Under the pieces are notes generated by a model. It saw only the letters and a program-made list of their open reading frames with translations. It did no database searches and was not told the origin of the DNA. A program made the position numbers and the translations under genes. A DNA stretch of 64,000 nt from Hoylesella oralis ATCC 33269 (GTDB lineage Bacteria; Bacteroidota; Bacteroidia; Bacteroidales; Bacteroidaceae): assembly GCF_000185145.2 (NCBI RefSeq), contig NZ_GL833119.1, forward strand, positions 790,968-854,967, read 5' to 3'. Shown piece by piece: positions 17,859-27,642 of the stretch (position 1 is its first letter; each line of letters opens with the position of its first letter).

Positions 17859-18887
17859 CTACTTATAGAATGTTTTATCGAACGCATGAAACTCGTCTTG
17901 CTTTCTCACGCAGCGTTTCCACCATGCATAGAGGAAGCCGCAACCGTATCCAGTCAGTTGGATGAAGGCCGATACGGTGCTGAGCAGGCCCACCTTGATA
18001 CTTTTGTTTTGCCACGTAGAATCTATACATATCACCAGCATATAAAGAAGTATCGGCAGAAGAGCCAGCAAAGAAAGGGTGAAGTTTCCGCAAAGAATGC
18101 CGATGGGAATGCCCCACAGGAACAGCAGACCGAGCACCGTAACGCCCAAAGTGAATGCCATAGGCAGCAAATGAACGAGTTTTAAACTTTCCGGATACTT
18201 CTTGTAAAGGTTGATGCGGGCTATTCCGCTGTTGTAAACCTGCCGCCAGAATTTATGAAAATCGGTACGACGTTTGTGCCAAACCCATGCTTTAGGGAAC
18301 AAACGGCATGCACATTGTGCTTTGAAAATGCGAATGGAGAAGTCTATGTCTTCGCCGAAGCGCATCTTGGAGAACCCTCCGAGGCGCATATACACATCGC
18401 GCCGGATGCCCATATTGAACGAACGCGGATAGAATTTGTCGAGTTTTTTCTTGCCGCCCCGTATGCCTCCTGTGGTAAAAAATGATGTCATGGAGTAGGA
18501 GATGGCCTTTTGAGTATCGGTAAACGAGGCATGTGCACGGTCTGGACCGCCGAATGCGTCTGCCGGTTGCCGTGTCAGTTCGTCGTCTATCGCCTGCATG
18601 TAACCCTCGGGCAGCACTACATCGCTGTCTAAAACTATCAAGTATTCGCCTTGGGCATGCTCTGCACCGTAATTACGGCTCTGTCCGGGGCCGCTATTGG
18701 GCTTGGAGAAATACTTCAGATTGAGCTTGTCGGCGTATTTATTGCATACTTCGAGGCTGGTAACCGATGAACCATCTTCAACGATAATGACTTCGAAATT
18801 ACGATAAGTTTGCACGGTGAGGCTCTCGAGCAGTTCGTCTACTTCGTTCGGACGGTTGAATACGGGAATGATGAGGCTGTACTTCAT
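17859..18887 (-). CDS. Family 2 glycosyltransferase with C-terminal membrane helices
   Basis: 342 residues. GT-A fold: SLIIPVFNRPNEVDELLESL at the N-terminus, VEDGSS, NSGPGQSRNYGAE, the DxD-type metal motif VLDSDVVLPEGY (about 90-100), then GEDIDFSIR. About residues 240-320 hold two or three hydrophobic helices that anchor it to the inner membrane. It probably adds a sugar to a lipid carrier or envelope glycan. No polysaccharide cluster surrounds it, so the acceptor is unknown. Confidence 0.85.
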   Translation of the reverse strand: MKYSLIIPVFNRPNEVDELLESLTVQTYRNFEVIIVEDGSSVTSLEVCNKYADKLNLKYFSKPNSGPGQSRNYGAEHAQGEYLIVLDSDVVLPEGYMQAIDDELTRQPADAFGGPDRAHASFTDTQKAISYSMTSFFTTGGIRGGKKKLDKFYPRSFNMGIRRDVYMRLGGFSKMRFGEDIDFSIRIFKAQCACRLFPKAWVWHKRRTDFHKFWRQVYNSGIARINLYKKYPESLKLVHLLPMAFTLGVTVLGLLFLWGIPIGILCGNFTLSLLALLPILLYMLVICIDSTWQNKSIKVGLLSTVSAFIQLTGYGCGFLYAWWKRCVRKQDEFHAFDKTFYK

Positions 18888-19017
18888 GATGACAGGTTGT
18901 GTATATGGTATAAATAGGTTGCGCGTCTATATCGGACAGGCGGTGCATCTGTCGGGCGCAGACCAATGGTTCGATTGCGATAGACAGTACATGTAATGTC
19001 GGCAGGGGTAAAATATA

Positions 19018-19054
19018 AGGATGAAAAGTCGGCGTGTTGCCGTCTTTCCATCCT
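19018..19054 (-). terminator. Terminator downstream of efp
   Basis: An imperfect stem (14 of 16 pairs) around a 5-nt loop, 16 nt after the efp stop. Read on the minus strand it is followed by TTATATTTTA. Confidence 0.72.
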
Positions 19055-19070
19055 GTGTTTGGCAGGGTTA

Positions 19071-19637
19071 TTACTCCTTGACGCGCTGCAAATACGAGCC
19101 GTCGCGCGTGTCTACCTGTATGAGGTCGCCCTCGTTGATGAACAACGGAACGCGTACTTCTACGCCTGTTTCGAGCGTAGCAGGCTTGGTTGTGTTGGTT
19201 GCAGTGTCGCCCTTAATGCCCGGTTCGCTATGTGTAACGCGCAAAACCGTCTTTACCGGCATCTCTGCAGATAGTATCGTGCCGTCGCTGGTATCGGTAA
19301 CAACCTCGACAACATCGCCTTCTTTCATGAAATCAACGCCCTCTATGCCCTCTTTGGCGATAGGTATTTGCTCGAAAGTTTCCTGATTCATGAAGATATA
19401 ACCCGTAGGATCTTGATACAAATACTGGTATGGACGACGCTCAACACGTACATCTTCCAATTTGAAACCTATCTGAAAGGTACGCTCCAATACGCGTCCG
19501 TCGGCAACGTTTTTCAATTTAGTGCGCATAACGGTATTACCTTTGCCCGGTTTAACGTGCTGAAAGTCGATACAAGTCCAAATCTTACCGTCCAAACGGA
19601 TACAAGTTCCGATTTTAATTTCTTGTGAATTAATCAT
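19071..19637 (-). CDS. efp: Elongation factor P
   Basis: Relieves ribosome stalling at polyproline. 188 residues with the three-domain EF-P layout: KOW-like N-domain with the tip loop KPGKGNTVMR (Lys32 at the position modified in many bacteria), then two OB domains (TFQIGFKLEDV..., then TVLRVTHSEPGIKGDTATN, the EF-P signature). Start ATG 19637. A TAACTTTG -7 box lies upstream at 19703-19696. It is divergent from rpmH, a common Bacteroidetes arrangement. Confidence 0.95.
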   Translation of the reverse strand: MINSQEIKIGTCIRLDGKIWTCIDFQHVKPGKGNTVMRTKLKNVADGRVLERTFQIGFKLEDVRVERRPYQYLYQDPTGYIFMNQETFEQIPIAKEGIEGVDFMKEGDVVEVVTDTSDGTILSAEMPVKTVLRVTHSEPGIKGDTATNTTKPATLETGVEVRVPLFINEGDLIQVDTRDGSYLQRVKE

Positions 19638-19695
19638 TTTGTTTGCTTATCTTGAGTTATTATAATCATCTGATGCAACAGGTAATTTGCGGGTG

Positions 19696-19703
19696 CAAAG
19701 TTA
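19696..19703 (-). promoter_or_regulatory. -7 box (TAACTTTG) for efp
   Basis: TAnnTTTG on the minus strand about 60 nt before the efp ATG; no clear -33 TTTG. Confidence 0.45.
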
Positions 19704-19754
19704 CGCTTTTTATAGAAAAAAACCTAAATAATAGGGCTAAAAGTGGCTTAATTC

Positions 19755-19785
19755 TTTGTTATTTCGAAAAATATAAGTACTTTTG
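19755..19785 (+). promoter_or_regulatory. Complete sigma-ABfr promoter for rpmH
   Basis: TTTG (19755-19758), a 19-nt spacer, TACTTTTG (19778-19785); 44 nt before the ATG. Confidence 0.78.
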
Positions 19786-19829
19786 CAACCCAAAAGTGCG
19801 AATAATAACAATAAAAAAGATAGAAAACG

Positions 19830-19985
19830 ATGAAAAGAACATTTCAGCCTCACAACAGAAGAAGAGTGAACAAGCACGGCTTCCGCGAGAGAATGGCAAC
19901 GAAGAATGGTCGACGCGTGTTGGCTTCCCGCCGTGCCCGTGGCCGTAAGAAATTAACTGTTTCCGACGAAAACCACGGAAAATAA
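19830..19985 (+). CDS. rpmH: 50S ribosomal protein L34
   Basis: 51 residues beginning [20 protein letters not shown] and continuing with [20 protein letters not shown], unmistakable L34. The C-terminus has an extra tail ([10 protein letters not shown]) typical of Bacteroidetes L34. It has its own strong promoter and a strong terminator, so it is a single-gene unit. Confidence 0.97.
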   Translation: MKRTFQPHNRRRVNKHGFRERMATKNGRRVLASRRARGRKKLTVSDENHGK

Positions 19986-20022
19986 TTTCATAGAGGTTCG
20001 TTGTCAACCGGTTTGGCAACGG

Positions 20023-20061
20023 AAAAGCAGCAAAGAAATCGAGGTTTCTTTGCTGCTTTTT
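20023..20061 (+). terminator. Terminator of rpmH
   Basis: A perfect 16-bp stem (20023-20038 with 20045-20060), a 6-nt loop and a closing T run. Confidence 0.9.
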
Positions 20062-20172
20062 GTATGGTAAGGTTGAGATGGCCCGTACAATCGTTTATGC
20101 AGATACGATGGAAGAGGAATATTTTTGATAGTATGTACCGTTGTTGGGCCGGTAAAAATAAATGCGATTTTT

Positions 20173-20203
20173 TTTGCCTTGTCTGTGAATTGCACTATCT
20201 TTG
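20173..20203 (+). promoter_or_regulatory. Complete sigma-ABfr promoter for the PASTA-rluD-ddl operon
   Basis: TTTG (20173-20176), a 19-nt spacer, TATCTTTG (20196-20203). The leader to the first ATG is about 80 nt. Confidence 0.75.
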
Positions 20204-20287
20204 CAGAAGATAGGCTGCACCTCGGCAAATTGAAGCGGGCTTCTTTGTACTCGGTCGGCACTATCTTTATGTCAAATATAAACAGAA

Positions 20288-21028
20288 ATGAAGTCTTCGG
20301 AGTTTGTGGGTAAATTCAAGAGTAAGTACCTTTGGGGCAATCTTGCAGCCATGGCTTTGGTTGTAATATTGTTGTGCATGGGGTTGAAATATGGCTTGAA
20401 ACTGTACACGCATCACGGAGAATCCATCGCAATACCTGATATCAGGAATAAGCAATTGAGCGATGCGGAACGAATACTCGATAATCTCGGACTTCAAGTT
20501 GTAGTAACAGATACGGGGTATGTGAAAACGTTACCGCCGAAAACCGTACTTGCACAGACGCCCGGAGCAGGCGAACACGTGAAGTCGGGACACATTGTTT
20601 ATCTGACGATCAACGCCTCTCATTCGCCTACCATTGCACTCCCTGACGTGATAGACAACAGCTCGTTGCGCGAAGCCATGGCAAAACTTACGGCTATGGG
20701 GTTTAAATTGGGAGAACCGAAATATATTCCGGGCGAAAGAGATTGGGTATATGGAATTCTTGTTCATGGTAAGAATGTGGCTACGGGCGATAGAATATCG
20801 ATTGAAGATTTGTTGGTTATTCTTGCCGGCAATGGCGAACGAGATTCGTCTGAGGATGTGGATTATGTGGGACCTGCATACTCTAATTTCGAAGAAGATA
20901 ATGGCGATGTAGATGAGTTCCAAGAAATAACGGGAACGGAAGAGCAACCTACAACGGTTCCATCGGAGAGTAAGAAAGGGGAAAAGGAGCAGGAACAGAA
21001 AACAGATAAGAAATCGAACCAGAAATAA
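20288..21028 (+). CDS. Membrane-anchored PASTA-domain protein
   Basis: 246 residues. Short cytoplasmic N-terminus, one helix (about 18-37, NLAAMALVVILLCMGLKYGL), then two PASTA repeats (IAIPDIRNKQLSDAERIL..., and IALPDVIDNSSLREAMAKL...), and a low-complexity acidic then Lys/Glu-rich tail from about 185. PASTA domains bind peptidoglycan fragments. There is no kinase domain. With rluD and ddl downstream (18-bp gaps) this is the conserved Bacteroidetes trio; the ddl link suggests a cell-wall role. Confidence 0.87.
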   Translation: MKSSEFVGKFKSKYLWGNLAAMALVVILLCMGLKYGLKLYTHHGESIAIPDIRNKQLSDAERILDNLGLQVVVTDTGYVKTLPPKTVLAQTPGAGEHVKSGHIVYLTINASHSPTIALPDVIDNSSLREAMAKLTAMGFKLGEPKYIPGERDWVYGILVHGKNVATGDRISIEDLLVILAGNGERDSSEDVDYVGPAYSNFEEDNGDVDEFQEITGTEEQPTTVPSESKKGEKEQEQKTDKKSNQK

Positions 21029-21046
21029 AACGACAGATGGTGATCG

Positions 21047-22114
21047 ATGGCTGAGTATATAGACGATATAGAAGAGTTAGAAGACGACGAGGAGCAACAG
21101 CTCTACGAGCACTTCCGGTTGGTGGTAGATAAGGGACAGGAGCCCTTGCGCATCGATAAATATATGTCGGAGAAACTTCAGCATTCGAGTAGAAACCGTA
21201 TTCAAAGGGCGGCTGATGCCGGTTTTGTGCACGTGAATGACCGACCGGTGAAGAGTAATTACAAAGTACGCCCGCTGGATGTGATCACGCTAATGCTCGA
21301 TCGTCCGCGACACGACAGTACGATAGAAGCGGAAGATATTCCTTTAGACATCGTATTCGAGGACTCTGAGCTGATGGTTATCAATAAACCGGCGGGATTG
21401 GTGGTACACCCGGGAGTGGGAAACTTTCATGGTACGCTCGTAAATGCTATAGCGTGGCACTTGAAGGACTTGAAATCGTTTGATCCGAACGATCCGGAAG
21501 TGGGGCTCGTGCACCGCATCGATAAGGACACGAGCGGGCTGTTGGTTATTGCGAAGACACCGATGGCCAAGACCAAATTAGGCTTGCAGTTCTTCAACAA
21601 AACCACCCATCGCAGTTACAATGCCTTGGTGTGGGGTAACTTTACGGAAGACGAGGGGCGTATCGAGGGAAACATTGCCCGTGATCCGAAAGACCGTCTG
21701 CGCATGACAGTATTTGCACCCGACTCGGAGATCGGAAAATCGGCCGTTACCCATTATCGGGTGATCGAACGCTTCGGGTATGTAACCCTTGTGGAGTGTA
21801 TTCTTGAGACAGGTCGAACACATCAGATACGTGCTCACATGAAGCATATAGGGCATCCGCTTTTCGGTGACGAGCGCTACGGAGGTACGGAGATATTGCG
21901 CGGGCAGCGCAGTTCAACCTACAGAGCTTTCATACAGAATTGCTTTAAGCTGTGCAGTCGGCAGGCGCTTCATGCCCGGACACTGGGCTTTGCACATCCG
22001 GTTACGGGTAAGCAGATGGATTTCACGTCGGAACTTCCGGCAGACATGTCGATGCTGGTTGATAAGTGGCGCGGTTATATAAGCGGAACTACCAAAGATA
22101 CATTTGAGGAATAA
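21047..22114 (+). CDS. rluD: RluA-family pseudouridine synthase (RluD type)
   Basis: 355 residues. S4 RNA-binding domain (LRIDKYMSEKLQHSSRNRIQ, about 36-90) and a catalytic domain with HRIDKDTSGLLVIAK, whose Asp is the catalytic residue; then GRTHQIRAHMKHIGHPLFGD, the family signature. RluD modifies helix 69 of 23S rRNA. The acidic N-terminal extension (IDDIEELEDDEEQQ) is a Bacteroidetes trait. Middle gene of the operon. Confidence 0.92.
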   Translation: MAEYIDDIEELEDDEEQQLYEHFRLVVDKGQEPLRIDKYMSEKLQHSSRNRIQRAADAGFVHVNDRPVKSNYKVRPLDVITLMLDRPRHDSTIEAEDIPLDIVFEDSELMVINKPAGLVVHPGVGNFHGTLVNAIAWHLKDLKSFDPNDPEVGLVHRIDKDTSGLLVIAKTPMAKTKLGLQFFNKTTHRSYNALVWGNFTEDEGRIEGNIARDPKDRLRMTVFAPDSEIGKSAVTHYRVIERFGYVTLVECILETGRTHQIRAHMKHIGHPLFGDERYGGTEILRGQRSSTYRAFIQNCFKLCSRQALHARTLGFAHPVTGKQMDFTSELPADMSMLVDKWRGYISGTTKDTFEE

Positions 22115-22132
22115 ATAAATATAACGGTAAGT

Positions 22133-23134
22133 ATGGAAAAATTAAAGAGAAACATAGCGATTGTTTGCGGCGGTGATTCGTCTGAACACGACGTGTCGTT
22201 GCGTTCGGCACAGGGACTTTATTCCTTCTTCGACAAGGAACGCTACAATGTGTATATCGTAGACGTGAAAGGAGTAGACTGGCACGTGAACTTCGAGAAC
22301 GGTGAGGTGGCGTCGATAGACAGGAATGATTTTTCGTTTGTAAAAGACGGGAAAGCCGTTATCTTCGATTATGCTTATATCACCATACATGGCACTCCGG
22401 GCGAGAATGGTATTATGCAGGGTTACTTTGAACTCATACATTTGCCATACTCAACGAGCGGCGTGTTGGTGGAAGCCATGACTTTCGACAAATACGTGCT
22501 CAATAACTATCTGCGCAGTTTCGGCATCAATGTGGCGCCGAGTCTGCTGCTTCGCCGTGGCGAAGAGGACAAATATTCGGAAGAGTATATAGAAAAGACG
22601 ATCGGCATGCCATGCTTTGTAAAGCCTGCAGCCGACGGATCGAGCTTCGGGGTATCGAAGGTAAAGAACGCAGATCAGCTTGCTCCTGCGCTCAGAGTGG
22701 CATTCATGGAGAGTGACGATGTGATGATAGAAGCATTTATGGAGGGAACAGAGATTTCCGTAGGCTGCTATAAGACCAAGAAAAAGTCGGTTGTATTCCC
22801 TGCCACCGAAGTGGTTACGACCAACGAATTTTTTGATTACGATGCCAAGTATAACGGACAAGTACAAGAGATTACGCCTGCACGCATCTCGACCGAAACG
22901 GCTAAGAAAGTTGCAGAGGAAACAAGCAAGATATACGACATACTCCATTGCAACGGAATTATCCGGATTGATTATATTATTACGAAAGACGATGCCGGCA
23001 ACGACAAGATAAATATGCTTGAAATCAATACCACTCCGGGCATGACACACACCAGTTTCATTCCGCAACAGGTGCATGCAGCCGGTTTGGATATTAAAGA
23101 TGTGCTGACCGATATTGTAGAAAATCAGTTTTAG
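22133..23134 (+). CDS. ddl: D-alanine--D-alanine ligase
   Basis: Makes the D-Ala-D-Ala dipeptide for peptidoglycan. 333 residues; ATP-grasp. Motifs: IVCGGDSSEHDVSLRSA, HGTPGENGIMQGYFE, CFVKPAADGSSFGV, and MLEINTTPGMTHTSFIPQQ. ATG 22133 follows rluD by 18 bp. A strong hairpin at 23225 ends the operon. Confidence 0.95.
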   Translation: MEKLKRNIAIVCGGDSSEHDVSLRSAQGLYSFFDKERYNVYIVDVKGVDWHVNFENGEVASIDRNDFSFVKDGKAVIFDYAYITIHGTPGENGIMQGYFELIHLPYSTSGVLVEAMTFDKYVLNNYLRSFGINVAPSLLLRRGEEDKYSEEYIEKTIGMPCFVKPAADGSSFGVSKVKNADQLAPALRVAFMESDDVMIEAFMEGTEISVGCYKTKKKSVVFPATEVVTTNEFFDYDAKYNGQVQEITPARISTETAKKVAEETSKIYDILHCNGIIRIDYIITKDDAGNDKINMLEINTTPGMTHTSFIPQQVHAAGLDIKDVLTDIVENQF

Positions 23135-23224
23135 AGTATTGATATCCGATGATATTTATTTGCTTCTTGCATGTGTATATAAATAATAATGAGGCTTTGT
23201 TTTCTCGGAACTGTTAGAAAATAT

Positions 23225-23258
23225 ATGAAGTCGTGCTATCAAAATAGCACGACTTCAT
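23225..23258. terminator. Bidirectional terminator between ddl and the porin gene
   Basis: A perfect 15-bp stem (23225-23239 with 23244-23258) and CAAA loop, with T-rich sequence on both sides (TTTTAGTTT rightward). It lies between convergent genes and can serve both. Confidence 0.85.
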
Positions 23259-23281
23259 TTTAGTTTAATGGTTAGTTATTG

Positions 23282-24445
23282 TTAGAAGATATACTGGATA
23301 CGTGCCTGAATTACATTCACATTTTTTGCCTCTAAAGCATTGTTGCGGACGTGGATGTAGTGATAATTCACACGGAAAGTAACGTATTTGTTCCAAAAGA
23401 GTGAGAGACCTGCAGTGAAGTCTGACATTCTACCTGCATTCTGCATGCCGGCAATATAGGAATTTGTAATGGCTTTTGCATCATGTAGGTCGAGATAACC
23501 GTAACCGAGTGCAAGTTCTAAGTTCTTATTGTAAGGATTGTCGACACCCGATCCGCCGAAATTATAGGAGTAATCGGCAGGATTAATGATGATACCACGT
23601 GCCGAAACATAGAATCCGTCTATGTTGTACGTGTTACCGGCATCACGCGCGATATGTGACCAGTAGTATTGACTGCTTAGTTGGAAATTGTGGTAAATTC
23701 CTTGGAACTCGGCCGTGAACTTATTTTCCCAACGTGCATCTGTAATATCAATAGCTGTCGCTGTAGTTTTATCGACGGCAGTGAGGTAGCGTTTCGTATA
23801 GGCAATGTGCGAATGTGCACCGCTGTTCGACTCTGCTTTTACATGCATACCGCTGAAGCCTACATGGAAACCGTATCCATCTTTCATGATAGGGCGCCAA
23901 ACAAAACGTCCGGCTAAAGAATATCCTTGCGGACCACTTTTGTTTGTACTTTTGGTAAGAGCCGAGTTATCGGCAAATAGCCCATACTGGAACCATAACG
24001 GATTATTGTATATTGTATGCATCAAACCGATACGACGCCCGGGCTGGAAAATATTTGCTTCCGGTTCGTCCATATATTCTTTCTTCGCTGAACTGTAAGA
24101 TGAAGATAATCCGAATGGTACAGTATAATGGCCTGCACGCAAGAAATTATTTTTTTGGAAATTGTATTGAAGATACGTGTCTTTAAGGGAAACTTCGTTG
24201 TTTGTGTAGCTTACGTCTCCTCGGAAAGACCATTTGCCGTAAGTGCCTTTTACACCTATGCGAATATCGCGTACGGAAATGCCTTCGTTCATTTCTCCGT
24301 CTTGTGTCTTGGCGGCATCATTTTGTGTATAAGTGGCAGCATCGAATAATGCTCTGCCGGTAACATTGACTTTTAGCTGTTCTTGGGCCCATGTACCCAT
24401 TGAGATAAGGGTAGTAAAGGCTGTCATTAGAATGTAACGTTTCAT
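23282..24445 (-). CDS. Outer membrane porin, phosphate-selective porin O/P family
   Basis: 387 residues. Signal peptide MKRYILMTAFTTLISMGTWA, then alternating amphipathic beta strands ending in ...IQARIQYIF, the C-terminal Phe expected of BAM substrates. The pattern (VRDIRIGVKGTYGKWSFRGD, TYLQYNFQKNNFLRAGHYTVPFG cut into strands) matches the OprO/OprP family. It starts 20 bp after the histidine phosphatase stop. With two secreted phosphatases upstream, uptake of phosphate or phosphorylated polyols is a reasonable inference. Confidence 0.8.
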   Translation of the reverse strand: MKRYILMTAFTTLISMGTWAQEQLKVNVTGRALFDAATYTQNDAAKTQDGEMNEGISVRDIRIGVKGTYGKWSFRGDVSYTNNEVSLKDTYLQYNFQKNNFLRAGHYTVPFGLSSSYSSAKKEYMDEPEANIFQPGRRIGLMHTIYNNPLWFQYGLFADNSALTKSTNKSGPQGYSLAGRFVWRPIMKDGYGFHVGFSGMHVKAESNSGAHSHIAYTKRYLTAVDKTTATAIDITDARWENKFTAEFQGIYHNFQLSSQYYWSHIARDAGNTYNIDGFYVSARGIIINPADYSYNFGGSGVDNPYNKNLELALGYGYLDLHDAKAITNSYIAGMQNAGRMSDFTAGLSLFWNKYVTFRVNYHYIHVRNNALEAKNVNVIQARIQYIF

Positions 24446-24465
24446 AATTACTTTATTTTTATTTT

Positions 24466-25758
24466 TTATTCATCTTTGATGTTGTCGTAAGCACGGATAG
24501 CTTTCATAAAGCAGGTGTTTACATCTTCGAGAGTGTATAGCCCATCGGCATTTTTTGTATAACCTTTCAGAGTAATCGGGAATATTTGGGGCGGGTTGCT
24601 AAGATCAAGCATACGGATACCCCGTAATTGATCGGTAGACTGATAAACGAGATTGACGTCACAGTAGACTTTACCATCTTTTCCAACGAATTTTTCGATA
24701 ACGACTTTGCTACCAATAGGTGTCTTCTTTTCTATTGAGTTGGGTAGCTCGTATGTCTCAACTCCCAAGGCGGCTAATACTGATGCGATGTTAGAGTCGT
24801 GTCCGCAAAGGAATGTGAATTTACGATTTTCTGAATTTAGCTCATCATACATATAAGTAAGTAATGGATGTGCTACATTTACGGCTACAATAGGTGCACT
24901 GAACAACACATCACCATAAACATCTTTGATCTTTGCAATCTGTATCCAATCGTCTGAAGTGATGTTGTGTCCGAAAGCTGCTTTCATTGCATCTGGTTCT
25001 TCATAATACTGGAGTATCAGAGCATCGGAACATGTATTCGCATCTTTCAATGATCCCTTCATTCGAGGCTCATCACCTCTTTTGAGAATAATTTCTGTAT
25101 TATAGTTGTCGAATGCACATATCTTTCCGCTTTTGCAGGCTGGAGATATTTTTAAATCAAGAACATTTGCTGTTATGGTATAGGCTTTCTTTAATCCTTC
25201 ATTGATACCTATGATACCTTTCTTACCTCCCATAGCTGCAATTTGCTTCATGGCTTCGGCTTTGAATGATTCACTTACTTTTGTAAGCCTCGGAAAGAAC
25301 ACTGGATCCATCTTGCTGGGCAAATAACGGTGGTTTATTGTAACGTTGGCAACAGGAAAGAAGGCGGTAGTGAAATAGTGGGCGGTAGCTATGCAACGCT
25401 GCATACTGTTGGCATAAATATTTACTTCATCACTGTTGGGTACATAGTTTTCTGGGAAAAGTCCTGCGTCTACTGCCCACTTCCGAAAATAGATACCATT
25501 TATTGTTTCAAGTACACCTCCGCGTGATGTGAGCTGGCTTGCACCTGCCGACCAGTGATTCCACTCATGAGATGTTATAGTTTCAAGTAGACTACCTTTG
25601 GTTGATAATGGGGCACGAATGTTATGGCGGCTAAGGATAACTACTCCTTTTAGTGTGTAATTATCTTTAAACTGTTGTGAACGTTGCTTTTGTGCAAATA
25701 ATGTAAGCGGAAATAATATTATCGCTAACAAAATGTAAGAAAAGAAATTCTTTTTCAT
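24466..25758 (-). CDS. Secreted histidine acid phosphatase (Agp/AppA-like)
   Basis: 430 residues with signal peptide ending ...LTLFAQ (about 22). The catalytic RHxxRxP motif is SRHNIRAPL (His at about 45) and the C-terminal HD motif is CGHDSNIASVL; between them, HWSAGASQLTSRGGVLE resembles E. coli glucose-1-phosphatase. Family members remove phosphate from sugar phosphates, glycerol phosphates or phytate in the periplasm. It sits between a HAD phosphatase and a porin, all leftward, downstream of glpK-glpF. Exact substrate not readable. Confidence 0.87.
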   Translation of the reverse strand: MKKNFFSYILLAIILFPLTLFAQKQRSQQFKDNYTLKGVVILSRHNIRAPLSTKGSLLETITSHEWNHWSAGASQLTSRGGVLETINGIYFRKWAVDAGLFPENYVPNSDEVNIYANSMQRCIATAHYFTTAFFPVANVTINHRYLPSKMDPVFFPRLTKVSESFKAEAMKQIAAMGGKKGIIGINEGLKKAYTITANVLDLKISPACKSGKICAFDNYNTEIILKRGDEPRMKGSLKDANTCSDALILQYYEEPDAMKAAFGHNITSDDWIQIAKIKDVYGDVLFSAPIVAVNVAHPLLTYMYDELNSENRKFTFLCGHDSNIASVLAALGVETYELPNSIEKKTPIGSKVVIEKFVGKDGKVYCDVNLVYQSTDQLRGIRMLDLSNPPQIFPITLKGYTKNADGLYTLEDVNTCFMKAIRAYDNIKDE

Positions 25759-25841
25759 TGTAATGAGAATTTAAAAAGTAAGAATTGGGTGATAATTAAA
25801 TTAGCGTCATGTTACGAAAGACAGACATGACGCTATATCGA

Positions 25842-26807
25842 TTAATAAACTACTACAGCTGCATCTGTAATATCGGTGGCAGCATTAGTCTTTACGCCAT
25901 CTTCATCACAAACATACTTATGATTTCCTTCGGGAACATCGCGTACGTATTCGATGATACAATTAGGATCTGCTTCCCAATAAGCTTTTGCAGTTTTTCC
26001 TCCCATAACTTTTTCAGCTTTCTTGTTATCTGGATTGAGCATTAGTTTCAATCCGACAGATGTATTCATCATTTCCATATCACCTCGACTATTGCCTGCT
26101 GCAAAAAGTGGACGAGCTTTGATAAATGTATTGATAACCTCGGCCTTACCTTCATCCTGAGGAACTGGGAATACCATTTTATCGGTGGTTACACCATCAA
26201 CTGTAACCAATGAACGTACACCGAGAATACGATCCGGCATAAAACCTAATTGCTGTTCACAGAATCGTTGGTAAAGTAGTTCGGGGGATGCAGATACAAT
26301 CCAGAGCTCAAAATCATAATTTTTCAGATTTGCAAGTAGTGCTTTCATCTGCGGATAGAATTTATTTTGGTATTTCTGATGGAACATATCATCGCCGAGA
26401 CGTTGAATTTCTTCTGTTGTCATACCACTTAGGAATTTGATGCGATTTTGTACGTATTCTACCCCTACATTATCTCCATGAAGAAGTTGGTCTACAATTT
26501 TCATCTTTTCTTTAGATTTTTTGTCGTTCTTTCCGGCATACATACGTTTCGCATAATCATAAAGTGCTTCGTCTGCCAAATAATGAGGACATTGTCCGAA
26601 TAACGTTCCGTCACAGTCAAATACCGCAACTTTACGTGTATTCATAGGAACGGTAGACTCCAAGAATGCTTTTAATTTAGCGTTAGTAGCATCACTCCAT
26701 CCTGCAATTTTTTGATATTGAAAAGTTTGTGCAGATACTTGCATCAAACTTGCAAGTAGGAATACAAATGTCAAAGACATCCATTTTTTTAATGTTAAGT
26801 TACTCAT
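25842..26807 (-). CDS. Secreted HAD-superfamily phosphatase
   Basis: 321 residues with an N-terminal signal peptide (LTFVFLLASLMQVSAQ). HAD motifs: VAVFDCDGTLFG with Asp64/Asp66, VSASPELL (motif II), and AAGNSRGDMEMM (motif IV). The layout resembles the phosphoserine phosphatase-like branch. Export of a HAD phosphatase together with a histidine acid phosphatase, next to glpF and glpK, suggests glycerol phosphate or a related compound as substrate (inference). Gap to glpF is 60 bp. Confidence 0.85.
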   Translation of the reverse strand: MSNLTLKKWMSLTFVFLLASLMQVSAQTFQYQKIAGWSDATNAKLKAFLESTVPMNTRKVAVFDCDGTLFGQCPHYLADEALYDYAKRMYAGKNDKKSKEKMKIVDQLLHGDNVGVEYVQNRIKFLSGMTTEEIQRLGDDMFHQKYQNKFYPQMKALLANLKNYDFELWIVSASPELLYQRFCEQQLGFMPDRILGVRSLVTVDGVTTDKMVFPVPQDEGKAEVINTFIKARPLFAAGNSRGDMEMMNTSVGLKLMLNPDNKKAEKVMGGKTAKAYWEADPNCIIEYVRDVPEGNHKYVCDEDGVKTNAATDITDAAVVVY

Positions 26808-26867
26808 AACAGATTTTTTAAGTTAAACATTAGTTGAATATTATTTTCGTTTAAAAAACGATTGAAC

Positions 26868-27632
26868 TTATAAAAAAGAGCAAAGATTGAAAATGAATCC
26901 GATAAATGCAGCCAATGAAGCACCCGCAATAGGTCCTACTATAGGCACCCAACTGTAGTTCCAGCCACTGCTACCTTTTTCTTTAATGGGCAAAAAAGCA
27001 TGTGCAATGCGCGGTCCTAAGTCGCGTGCCGGATTTATAGCATATCCTGTTGTTCCCCCAAGACTCATGCCAATTGCGATGATAACGTAAGATACGGGAA
27101 AAGCACCGATACCACCAAGGTTCATAGGAGCATTACCTGCTGAGACGGGATAATTATTTTGAGCTATAGCAATAATGAGTAACAGAAGAACAAAAGTTCC
27201 CATAATCTCGCAAAAGAGATTTCTTTTCTGATGACCTGTGATTGCAGGCATGGTACAAAAGATAGTTAGTTTTGTCATCTTATCTTCCGTTATATCAAAG
27301 TGATCTTTATAGAATAGGTAGACCGTGATCGCAGCTAAAAAGGCTCCAAACAGTTGTGCGATTATATATGGGATGACATATCCCCATTTAAACATGCCTG
27401 CAAGAGCCAATCCTATAGAGACTGCAGGGTTAAGATGAGCACCTGAATCATGTGCAATAAATACTCCGCACATAACAGCAAGGCCCCAAGCTATGGTAAT
27501 AGTTATCCATCCAGCTCCTTGTCCTTTAGATTTATTTAAAGATACACAAGCCACTACTCCATCGCCAATCAGGATCATTATAAACGTACCGAGGAGTTCC
27601 AAAGCACAGTTGTGAAAAAGAATCGTATCCAT
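26868..27632 (-). CDS. glpF: Glycerol uptake facilitator (aquaglyceroporin)
   Basis: 254 residues, six helices plus two half-helices with HLNPAVS (about 67) and AINPARD (about 202). The Asp after the second NPAR is the mark of glycerol facilitators as opposed to water channels. Between them a longer cytoplasmic loop (DITEDKMTKL) is present. It lies 10 bp downstream of glpK in the same unit. Confidence 0.93.
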   Translation of the reverse strand: MDTILFHNCALELLGTFIMILIGDGVVACVSLNKSKGQGAGWITITIAWGLAVMCGVFIAHDSGAHLNPAVSIGLALAGMFKWGYVIPYIIAQLFGAFLAAITVYLFYKDHFDITEDKMTKLTIFCTMPAITGHQKRNLFCEIMGTFVLLLLIIAIAQNNYPVSAGNAPMNLGGIGAFPVSYVIIAIGMSLGGTTGYAINPARDLGPRIAHAFLPIKEKGSSGWNYSWVPIVGPIAGASLAAFIGFIFNLCSFL

Positions 27633-27642
27633 AATATTATTA